Source: CF-167 sp963695195
GTDB taxonomy: Bacteria; Chloroflexota; Limnocylindria; QHBO01
DNA length: 64,000 nt
NCBI GenBank assembly: GCA_963695195.1
Contig: CAVOGE010000007.1
Span: 744,001 to 808,000, forward strand
Direction: 5' to 3'
Of the stretch, positions 8,257 to 15,406 are shown one piece after another (within the stretch, counting starts at the first letter, position 1; the number at the start of each line of letters is the position of its first letter). The notes beneath the pieces were generated by a model, which saw only the letters and a program-made list of their open reading frames with translations, was not told the DNA's origin and did not search any database. The position numbers were made by a program, and so were the translations under genes.

Positions 8257-10176
8257 CTAGTTGGCCGCAACCAGGGAGAAGTCGCGCGGATCGAGCCGGA
8301 TGTCCTGGTCAAGCTCGTACCACTGCTGGAGGAAGTACTTGACGACCTCGAGCGACACGTTGCCGCGTACGGTGGCCGCGTAGCTGAAGGTGACGATAGC
8401 GAGGTCGGCATCGGTCGCTCCCGGCGCCGATGGCACCCAGGCGACGAACCACGAGTGGAACGGAAGCGACCCACCCGGTCCGGCGGTGCCGAATTCGGCG
8501 GTCCCGGTCTTGCCGGAGAGGGCACCGGTCAGGCGGAGGTCGCGGATGTTGTACGCGTGGCCGGTGGTGATCACCTCGCGCGCACCGATGCGCATCGTCT
8601 GGAGGTTCTTCTCGGCGACCGGCAGCGTTCGAAGAACCTCCGGTTCGTAGGCACGAACCAGGTTGCCGGTAGCATCCGCCTCGCCGCGCACGATCATCGG
8701 CCGCATCAATCGGCCGCCGTTTGCCAGCGCGCTGTAGGCATTCAGCAACTGGAGCGGCGTGACTGCGATCACGTTCTGGCCGATCCCAGCCTGCGCAAGC
8801 TCGCCGGTGAAGACATCTGGGCGACCCTGTGACTGCGCCCACTGCCGGCTGATGACGATCCCGGCCGACTCCCCGGGCAGCTGGACCCCACTCCGTTCAC
8901 CGAACCCGAGCTGACCGGCCCAGAAGCCGAGCCGGTCAAGGCCCACGTTGATCGCCATCTGGTAGAAGAAGGTATCCGAGCTCTTGGCGTAGGCCTGGAC
9001 CATGTTGAGCGGCCCGAACCCCGCGTGATTCCAGTCGAACAGGCATTGCCCGGTCGGGGCGTCGGGGATCTGGTAGCAGCCATAGGTGGGCCAGCGCTGC
9101 GATGCGGTGGTCACGCCGTCCTCCAGCGCCGCGATGCCAGTTACCAGCTTGAAGGTGGACCCGGGCGGGTAGATGTCGGCGATGGCGTGATTCCGCAGTG
9201 GAAGCGTCGGATCTTCGAGGTAGGCGGCGTAATCCTCCGCCGAGATCCCGGCGGCGAACTTGTTGTTGTCGTAGGCGGGGAGCGACACCATGGCCAGGAT
9301 CTCCCCGGTCTGCGGGTTCATCACCACGGTCACCCCCTGCGCGACGCCGGCCACGCTGAGCCCCCACAGCAGCGAGTCGGTGGCAACGCGCTGCATGCGT
9401 GCATCGATGCTCAACACCAGGTTCCGGCCCGCGAGCGGGTCGGCGATCGTCTCGATCACCTTGACCGGACGCCCCGATGCGTCGCGCTCCCACAGCTGCG
9501 CGCCATAGTTCCCCCGCAGCGACGCCTCATAGCTTGCTTCGACCCCGTCGCGACCGATCGAGTCATCCCGGAGATATCCGCTATCGGCCAACTCCGCGTA
9601 CTCATCGCGGGACACGGGGCCCGTGTAGCCCAGGACGTGCGAGAGGAGCGCGCCATCCACCTCCCCGCGCTCGTTGAGATACTCGCGGACCGCCTCGACG
9701 TCCACCGAGATCCCGGCGAGTTCGCCCGCCCGCTCGGCGATCAGGAGCGCGGCCTCACGGCTGATGCCCCCCGCGAGCGGAACCAGGTCGAACGGCGACC
9801 CGCTGAAGGCCCGGAGGCGCGCCTCCAGGACCGATACCGGAAGGTCGGCCATGTCCGCAGTGCGCAACAGGACGCGTGACCGGTCGGCTGGACGCGCCGG
9901 CAGGTCGGCCGGGCGGGCGTACAGCGTCCACGACGGCGTGTTGACGGCCAGTGGTCGGCCCTCCCGGTCAAAGACCAGGCCCCGCGGCGAGCGGATCGGT
10001 ATCTCGACCGTGCGGGCAGCCGTGGCACGCGCTGCGTACTGGGCGCCCTCAACGATCTGCAATTGGAAGAGGCGGGCGCCGAGGCCGGAAAAGATGAGGG
10101 CGGCCACGACATACAGCGCGACGAAGCGGGCGCGCGAGCGCGGCAGGTCGGATCGGCCTTCGTTCGGATCCGCCAT
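8257..10176 (-). CDS. mrdA: Penicillin-binding protein 2 (class B transpeptidase)
   Basis: A 639-residue elongasome transpeptidase that cross-links peptidoglycan with RodA. One N-terminal membrane anchor (about residues 18-38) is followed by the PBP dimerisation domain and a transpeptidase domain with all three active-site motifs: Ser340-T-F-K343, S-S-D at 399-401 and K556-T-G. Residues IRSPRGLVFDREG match the start of the pedestal domain. It sits between mreD and rodA with 1-7 nt gaps. The division protein PBP3/FtsI is the alternative, but the gene context supports PBP2. Confidence 0.94.
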   Translation of the reverse strand: MADPNEGRSDLPRSRARFVALYVVAALIFSGLGARLFQLQIVEGAQYAARATAARTVEIPIRSPRGLVFDREGRPLAVNTPSWTLYARPADLPARPADRSRVLLRTADMADLPVSVLEARLRAFSGSPFDLVPLAGGISREAALLIAERAGELAGISVDVEAVREYLNERGEVDGALLSHVLGYTGPVSRDEYAELADSGYLRDDSIGRDGVEASYEASLRGNYGAQLWERDASGRPVKVIETIADPLAGRNLVLSIDARMQRVATDSLLWGLSVAGVAQGVTVVMNPQTGEILAMVSLPAYDNNKFAAGISAEDYAAYLEDPTLPLRNHAIADIYPPGSTFKLVTGIAALEDGVTTASQRWPTYGCYQIPDAPTGQCLFDWNHAGFGPLNMVQAYAKSSDTFFYQMAINVGLDRLGFWAGQLGFGERSGVQLPGESAGIVISRQWAQSQGRPDVFTGELAQAGIGQNVIAVTPLQLLNAYSALANGGRLMRPMIVRGEADATGNLVRAYEPEVLRTLPVAEKNLQTMRIGAREVITTGHAYNIRDLRLTGALSGKTGTAEFGTAGPGGSLPFHSWFVAWVPSAPGATDADLAIVTFSYAATVRGNVSLEVVKYFLQQWYELDQDIRLDPRDFSLVAAN

Positions 10177-10183
10177 CAGCCGG

Positions 10184-10615
10184 TCACCACGAGGGTTGGT
10201 CCGGCGAGTCGAGGCGCAGGAGCAGCAGGCGCGCGGGGTACAGGGTCAGCGCCGCCAGTCCGGCGTTCAGCAGAGCAGCCGGCACCAGCAGGTCAAACGG
10301 AATGCCGCCCTGCAGCGGCAGATCCACCAGGCGGAGCACGCCGAGGGCAACGACATCGGCGAGCAGCGAGCCGATGAAGACGGCCGCGACCGGATAGACC
10401 CACGGCATCCGCCCGAAGACGCGTTCCCCCGCGGCCACGAGGGCGACCAGGAGGAGCAGGGCCAGCGGGATGCTCCCGAGCGGCTCGCGTACGAGGAGAT
10501 TGGCGCTGATGCCCGCCACGAACGCCCACGCAACGCCCGGTCCAAAGCCACGCAGAACCGTGACGAGCACGACGACGACGAGCACGAGATTCGGCCGTAC
10601 GCCGCCGATGACCAT
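10184..10615 (-). CDS. mreD: Rod shape-determining protein MreD
   Basis: A small hydrophobic protein with about five membrane segments, located where MreD is expected before PBP2 and RodA. The ATG at 10615 has no ribosome site. The same frame continues upstream for 22 codons to 10681 with a convincing extra membrane segment (ISYTGALLALIAGIAHAAIA), and just before it is AGGGGAG, 4 nt from an ATC codon. The protein therefore probably starts at ATC 10681 or the true start has been lost by a base change. mreB and mreC are not adjacent. A TATACT -10 box for this operon lies at 10732-10727. Confidence 0.8.
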   Translation of the reverse strand: MVIGGVRPNLVLVVVVLVTVLRGFGPGVAWAFVAGISANLLVREPLGSIPLALLLLVALVAAGERVFGRMPWVYPVAAVFIGSLLADVVALGVLRLVDLPLQGGIPFDLLVPAALLNAGLAALTLYPARLLLLRLDSPDQPSW

Positions 10616-10767
10616 GACTGGTGCGATGGCGGCGTGCGCGATCCCGGCGATGAGAGCGAGAAGTGCGCCTGTGTAGCTGATCTGGCTCCCCTGGGTCGGC
10701 GTGGCGGCTTGGCGGGCGGTTGGTCGAGTATACCGATGCGGCGAGGCCGGCCGAGGGCCAGGATCAG

Positions 10768-10783
10768 TGTTTCACGTGAAACA
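10768..10783. promoter_or_regulatory. parS site, perfect consensus
   Basis: TGTTTCACGTGAAACA matches the bacterial chromosomal parS consensus exactly and is palindromic around ACGT. ParB, encoded 0.9 kb downstream, is expected to load here. Confidence 0.95.
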
Positions 10784-10801
10784 TGACCTCTCGCCAGGAC
10801 C

Positions 10802-10817
10802 GATTCCACGTGAAACA
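10802..10817. promoter_or_regulatory. Second parS site, 14 of 16 consensus positions
   Basis: GATTCCACGTGAAACA differs from the parS consensus only at its first two bases. It starts 34 bp after the first site. Confidence 0.85.
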
Positions 10818-10855
10818 CTCTCGCTCGAAACGAGGCACGGATGGCCGAACAGGGC

Positions 10856-10864
10856 TGTGGATAA
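10856..10864 (+). promoter_or_regulatory. Perfect DnaA box beside parS
   Basis: TGTGGATAA is the exact complement of the consensus DnaA box TTATCCACA. It lies 39 bp after the second parS site and 76 bp before parA. Confidence 0.65.
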
Positions 10865-10939
10865 CGCCGCGATAAGGCGTCAGTGCCGCCCTGGACTGGT
10901 AGAATGGTGGTGCCCATTTGAACTCGCAGCGGAGCGGCC

Positions 10940-11701
10940 GTGGTCAGGGTCACGGCGTGTACCAACCAGAAGGGCGGCGTCGGCAAGACGACGACCGTCG
11001 TCAACCTGGCGGCCAGTCTGGCCCTCTCCGGAACCTCGACGCTTGTCATCGACCTTGATCCACAGGGGAACGCGACGAGCGGGCTTGGTATCGATCGGCG
11101 ATCACTCGACCGGTCGGTGTACGACGCGCTCATCGATCGAGTCCCGATCAGTGAGCTGACGCTCCGTACCTCGGTGGAGGGTCTCGACCTGGTGCCGTCG
11201 GCAGCCGCGCTGTCGGGCGCCGAGGTGGAGCTGGTGGGCATGCCGGGTCGCGAACGACGGCTGTCGGTCTGCCTTGCGGGGATCGACCAGAAATACGAAC
11301 GCGTGCTCATCGATTGCCCGCCCTCGCTGGGGCTGCTGACGTTGAACGCGCTGACGGCCGCGGACGGCGTGCTGATACCGATCCAGACCGAGTACTACGC
11401 ATTGGAAGGGCTGAGCCAGCTGGTGAATACGATCCGCCTCGTCCGGGAGAGCCTGAATCCGCGGCTGGAGATCGACGGCGTGTTGCTGACGATGTTCGAT
11501 GGTCGCACGCGCCTCTCGGGCCAGGTCGCCGCCGAGGTGCGCCGCCACCTCAACGGGACCGTCTACGAGACCGTCGTGCCGCGATCCGTCCGTCTCGCCG
11601 AGGCGCCGAGCCACGGCCTGCCGATCGCCGTCTACGATCCGTCGTCCCGGGGCGCCCGCGCATACGGGGCACTCGCCGTCGAGGTTGTGGCACGTGGCTA
11701 G
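10940..11701 (+). CDS. parA: Chromosome-partitioning ATPase ParA (Soj)
   Basis: A 253-residue ATPase that forms DNA-bound dimers and moves ParB-parS complexes. The deviant Walker A KGGVGKTTT is at residues 11-19 with the signature Lys11, and Walker A' (VLIDCPPSLGLLT) is near residue 120. The short N-terminus, without the helix-turn-helix of plasmid ParA, marks it as chromosomal. The GTG at 10940 follows a weak purine-rich site (GCGGAGCGG). The gene overlaps parB by 8 nt and lies directly downstream of two parS sites. Confidence 0.95.
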   Translation: MVRVTACTNQKGGVGKTTTVVNLAASLALSGTSTLVIDLDPQGNATSGLGIDRRSLDRSVYDALIDRVPISELTLRTSVEGLDLVPSAAALSGAEVELVGMPGRERRLSVCLAGIDQKYERVLIDCPPSLGLLTLNALTAADGVLIPIQTEYYALEGLSQLVNTIRLVRESLNPRLEIDGVLLTMFDGRTRLSGQVAAEVRRHLNGTVYETVVPRSVRLAEAPSHGLPIAVYDPSSRGARAYGALAVEVVARG

Positions 11702-12566
11702 GTCGTACGGTCTCGGGCGGGGCCTCGAGGCACTCATTCCACGGTCAACGGAGCCGAGCGCGCAGACGATCCCGCTCGACCGCATCTCGCGCAACCCGGT
11801 GCAGCCGCGAGCTCGATTCGACGACGAGGGCATCGCCGAGCTGGCGGCATCGATCGTCACGCATGGCGTGCTGCAGCCGATCATCGTGCGCATCGCGCCC
11901 GACGGTTCGTACGAACTGATCGCGGGGGAGCGTCGCCTTCGCGCCGCGCGTATCGCCGGCCTTACCGAGATCCCGGCGACCGTCCGCGACTCCGACGGGA
12001 CAGGGCCGCTGGAGCTCGCCCTTGTCGAGAACCTGCAGCGCACCGATCTCAACGCGATGGAGGAAGCGGCCGCCTATCGAGAATTGATCGATCGCTTTGG
12101 CCTCACCCACGAGGACGTGGCGCGGCAGGTCGGCAAGAGCAGAGTGGCTGTCAGCAACTCAATCCGGCTGCTCGATCTTGCCCCCGATACCCGCGACGCG
12201 ATCGCGGACGGGCGGATCAGCGAGGGCCACGGCCGCGCGCTCGCTGCACTGACCATGCCGGATCTGCAGCGCGCCGCACTCCAGATCGTCATGGACCGGC
12301 ACCTGTCGGTCCGCCAGACGGAAGAGCTGGTGCGCCGACGCCGTGCACCGCGCGCCGCAGGACGCCAGCAACCGGAGGCCGATGACCTGGCCGACCTCGA
12401 GGCGCAATTGCGCGGCATGCTGGCGACGAAGGTGGGTATCGTGCGCACCCGCAGGGGCGGGCGCCTGGTGATCGACTTCTATTCCGACGAGGAGCTGGAT
12501 CGACTGTTCGCCGTCATCCGTCGCGGCAGCATCGGCGCATCCAGCACGAACGAGGCGGACCGATGA
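11694..12566 (+). CDS. parB: Chromosome-partitioning CTPase ParB (Spo0J)
   Basis: A 290-residue ParB that loads at parS and slides as a CTP-dependent clamp. The CTP-binding GERRLRAAR motif is near residue 80, the helix-turn-helix (THEDVARQVGKSRVAVSNSIR) lies around residues 140-160, and a short C-terminal dimerisation segment ends the protein. The GTG at 11694, inside the last codons of parA, gives the usual N-terminus ARSYGLGRGLEALIP. Its stop overlaps the gyrB start (ATGA). Confidence 0.95.
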   Translation: MARSYGLGRGLEALIPRSTEPSAQTIPLDRISRNPVQPRARFDDEGIAELAASIVTHGVLQPIIVRIAPDGSYELIAGERRLRAARIAGLTEIPATVRDSDGTGPLELALVENLQRTDLNAMEEAAAYRELIDRFGLTHEDVARQVGKSRVAVSNSIRLLDLAPDTRDAIADGRISEGHGRALAALTMPDLQRAALQIVMDRHLSVRQTEELVRRRRAPRAAGRQQPEADDLADLEAQLRGMLATKVGIVRTRRGGRLVIDFYSDEELDRLFAVIRRGSIGASSTNEADR

Positions 12567-14542
12567 GCGCCGAGCCGAGCCCGCGCGCCCGACGCAGCAA
12601 AGCGTCCGGCGACTACACCGCCGCCAATATTCAGGTCCTCGAGGGTCTGACCGCGGTGCGGAAGCGGCCGGGCATGTACATCGGCTCAACCGATGCCCGG
12701 GGCCTGCACCAGCTCGTCTGGGAGGTGGTCGACAACAGCATCGACGAGGCGATGGCCTCGGTCGCCACCCGGATCGAAGTGACGCTGCACACGGACGGTC
12801 AGGTCGAGGTGGTGGACGATGGCCGCGGGATCCCGGTCGGCAAGCATTCATCCGGCAAGGACGCGCTCGAGGTTGTCCACACCGTGCTGCACGCCGGCGG
12901 CAAGTTTGGCGGGGGAGGGTACAAGGTCTCGGGCGGCCTCCACGGGGTCGGTGTCAGCGTGGTCAACGCGCTCTCGTCAACGATGCGGGTCGAGGTGCTG
13001 CGTGACGGGAAGCGCTGGTCACAGGAGTACTCACGCGGCAAGCCGACCTCGGCGGTTCGCCAGCAGGGCGGGGTGACGGAAGCGAACCGCGGGCTCACGC
13101 CGGGCTGGGACCGCCGGCACGGAACGCGGACCATCTTCCAGCCGGATCCCGAGATGTTCGAGACGCTCGACCTTTCCTGGGACCTGATCGCCACCCGCCT
13201 GCGCGAATCGGCGTACCTCAACAAGGGGCTCTGGATCTGCCTCCGTGACCAGCGCACCGAACGTGAGAAGAACCTGTACTTCGAGGGGGGCGTGACCAGC
13301 TTCGTGCGCCACCTGAACCGCCGGCGCGGAGTGCTCAACCACCAGCCGATGCACGTCGAGCGGATGGTCGACACCACGAGCGTCGAAGTTGCGCTCCAGT
13401 ACAACGACGGATTCGCCGAGAACGTGATCGCCTTCGCCAACAACATCCACACCGTAGACGGCGGGACGCACGTCACCGGATTCCGAGCCGCGCTGACCGG
13501 CTCGCTGAATGACTGGGCGCGCAAGGCGGGAGTGCTCTCCGAAAAGGACGCCAACCTGTCCGGCGAGGATGTCCGGGAGGGCCTGACAGCGGTGATCAGC
13601 GTCAAGCTCACCGACCCGCAGTTCGAGGGGCAGACCAAGGCGAAGCTCGGCAACGCCGACGTGAAGGGCGCTGTCCAGACAGCGGTGACCGACGGGATCA
13701 TCCAGCATCTCGAGGAGAACCCGGCCGATGGGCGTCGCATCATCGAGAAGTCGCTCACCGCTGCACGGGCCCGCGAGGCGGCACGCAAGGCCCGCGACCT
13801 GGTGATCCGCAAGGGCGCACTCGACGGGATGGCGCTGCCGGGCAAGCTCGCCGACTGCCAGGAGCGCGATCCTGCGCGCAGTGAGCTGTACATCGTCGAG
13901 GGCGACTCGGCAGGCGGCTCCGCCAAGCAGGGGCGCGATCGTCGCTCGCAGGCGGTCCTGCCGCTGCGCGGCAAGCTCCTCAACGTGGAGAAGGCACGCC
14001 TCGATCGGGTCCTGTCAAGCGAGAACATCCGGCCGCTGATCATCGCGCTGGGGGCGGGAATCGGCGACCAGTTCGACATCGCCAAGTTGCGCTATCACCG
14101 CATCTGCCTGCTGTCTGACGCGGACGTGGACGGCGCCCATATCAGCACGCTCCTGCTCACCTTCTTCTTCCGGCACATGCCTGAGGTGATCGAACACGGC
14201 TACCTGTACCTCTGCCAACCGCCCCTCTATCGGGTCAGCACCGGCAAGGTGACGCGATATGCCAAGGATGAGAAGGAGCGCGAGGCTGCCGTGAAGGAGC
14301 TCTCGCGGGCCGGGAAGACGAAGAACGTCAGCGTGCAGCGGTTCAAGGGGCTCGGCGAGATGAACCCCGAGCAGCTGTGGGAGACGACAATGAACCCCGA
14401 CACCCGCACGCTGTTGCAGATCTCGGTCGGGGATGCCGCGGAGGCCGACGACGTGTTCAGCACGCTCATGGGAGAGCGTGTCGAGCCACGCCGCGACTTC
14501 ATCCGCGGTGAGGCCCGCAAGGTCCGGAACCTGGATATCTAG
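12563..14542 (+). CDS. gyrB: DNA gyrase subunit B
   Basis: A 659-residue type IIA topoisomerase ATPase subunit. It shows the GHKL ATP-binding Bergerat fold (VVDNSIDEAMA, DDGRGIPVG, GLHGVGVSVVNALS), the transducer domain, and the TOPRIM motif VEGDSAGGSAKQGRDR near residue 445 with metal-binding DADVDG further on. Length is typical for gyrases without the enterobacterial insertion. ParE is the paralogous alternative, but gyrA with a clear GyrA box lies 0.9 kb downstream. The start codon overlaps the parB stop. Confidence 0.96.
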   Translation: MSAEPSPRARRSKASGDYTAANIQVLEGLTAVRKRPGMYIGSTDARGLHQLVWEVVDNSIDEAMASVATRIEVTLHTDGQVEVVDDGRGIPVGKHSSGKDALEVVHTVLHAGGKFGGGGYKVSGGLHGVGVSVVNALSSTMRVEVLRDGKRWSQEYSRGKPTSAVRQQGGVTEANRGLTPGWDRRHGTRTIFQPDPEMFETLDLSWDLIATRLRESAYLNKGLWICLRDQRTEREKNLYFEGGVTSFVRHLNRRRGVLNHQPMHVERMVDTTSVEVALQYNDGFAENVIAFANNIHTVDGGTHVTGFRAALTGSLNDWARKAGVLSEKDANLSGEDVREGLTAVISVKLTDPQFEGQTKAKLGNADVKGAVQTAVTDGIIQHLEENPADGRRIIEKSLTAARAREAARKARDLVIRKGALDGMALPGKLADCQERDPARSELYIVEGDSAGGSAKQGRDRRSQAVLPLRGKLLNVEKARLDRVLSSENIRPLIIALGAGIGDQFDIAKLRYHRICLLSDADVDGAHISTLLLTFFFRHMPEVIEHGYLYLCQPPLYRVSTGKVTRYAKDEKEREAAVKELSRAGKTKNVSVQRFKGLGEMNPEQLWETTMNPDTRTLLQISVGDAAEADDVFSTLMGERVEPRRDFIRGEARKVRNLDI

Positions 14543-14565
14543 CCCACGGGAGAACGAGGCGAACG

Positions 14566-14808
14566 ATGCCGAGCCGACATATCGCCGATATCCGCCAGGT
14601 CGAGGGAAAGACCGGGCGCAAACTCGAGGACTGGTGCGCCCTGCTGGAGTCCCACGGGATCGGCGACCGCCGCGAGGCGGTCAACTTCCTGCGCGATGGG
14701 TACGCGGTCAGCCACGCATTCGCCCTCGCCATCGCCGCCAACTGCCTGCGCCGCTCGCGCGACGACTTCGAGGGTGGCCCCTGGGACGACGAGGAAGACA
14801 CGTGGTGA
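14566..14808 (+). CDS. Small DUF4287-like protein
   Basis: An 80-residue soluble protein resembling DUF4287 domains: VEGKTGRKLEDWCALLESHG followed by a second helix pair with GYAVSHAFALAIAANCL, the region that in the family carries a GHGHAxA-like motif. The function is unknown. It lies 23 nt after gyrB and its stop overlaps the GTG start of the thioesterase gene, so it is part of the gyrB-gyrA transcription unit. The Asp/Glu-rich C-terminus (DDEEDTW) is unremarkable. Confidence 0.7.
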   Translation: MPSRHIADIRQVEGKTGRKLEDWCALLESHGIGDRREAVNFLRDGYAVSHAFALAIAANCLRRSRDDFEGGPWDDEEDTW

Positions 14809-15350
14809 CCACGTCGCGCCGCACCGACCGCGCATCCCGCCCTTCGCGCGGCAGCGCAGGACGCCGAGGAACGCGTTACGCGTTCGCCGATCACAACTGC
14901 TTCGCCTGTGGTGGAGCCAATCCGATCGGCATGCACCTGGAGATCGAGCTCGACGATGGGACCGCCGCGACCACCTGGGTGGCTGATCCGCGATTCGTCG
15001 GGTGGGAGGAGAAGGTGCACGGGGGCATCCTCGCCACGCTGCTCGACGAGGTGATGGCATGGGCACCGTCGAGTTACGACTCGTGGGCAGTCACCGCCGA
15101 GATGACGATCCGCTACCGATCGTCGGCGGGTCCCGGCGAGGAGCTGCGTGCTCGTGGCTGGGTGACGGAGCGGCGCCGGCGCATCTACCGAGTCCGGGGC
15201 GAAGTCCGAGGCGCCGACGACCGGGTCATCGCGGAGGCGGAGGGTCGCTTCCTGGGCGCAAGCCCGTCCGAAAAGGAGGCGCTCAAGGCTCGCTACGGAA
15301 TGCCGGTCGAAGTTGCGGCGCCGGAAGGCGCGGTGGTGGCGGGAGAATGA
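14802..15350 (+). CDS. PaaI-family hotdog thioesterase
   Basis: A 182-residue hotdog-fold protein probably hydrolysing acyl-CoA thioesters. Family features are NCFACGGANPIGMHLEI near residue 30 and HGGILATLLDEVMAW near residue 75, the segment containing the catalytic acid of the central helix. Two consecutive GTG codons (14802 and 14805) can start it; both overlap the previous stop. The first 25 residues are Arg/Ser/Thr-rich. Position between gyrB and gyrA looks incidental; substrate unknown. Confidence 0.85.
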   Translation: MVTTSRRTDRASRPSRGSAGRRGTRYAFADHNCFACGGANPIGMHLEIELDDGTAATTWVADPRFVGWEEKVHGGILATLLDEVMAWAPSSYDSWAVTAEMTIRYRSSAGPGEELRARGWVTERRRRIYRVRGEVRGADDRVIAEAEGRFLGASPSEKEALKARYGMPVEVAAPEGAVVAGE

Positions 15351-15355
15351 TCATT

Positions 15356-15381
15356 ACGACAGACACGACAGACACGACAGC
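15356..15381. repeat. 9-bp tandem repeat before gyrA
   Basis: The unit ACGACAGAC occurs 2.9 times in tandem in the 56-bp gap between the thioesterase gene and gyrA, just upstream of the ribosome-binding region. Confidence 0.7.
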
Positions 15382-15406
15382 AGCGACGAGGTAGGCGGAC
15401 ACACCG

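Larger units (their letters stand above)
10616..10939. other. Divergent intergenic region between mreD and parA
   Basis: This 324-bp gap separates leftward from rightward genes. Besides the probable 5' end of mreD (to 10681) it holds a minus-strand TATACT box (10727-10732), two parS sites, a perfect DnaA box and a plus-strand TAGAAT box (10900-10905) before parA. It is a candidate replication/segregation centre. Confidence 0.7.
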
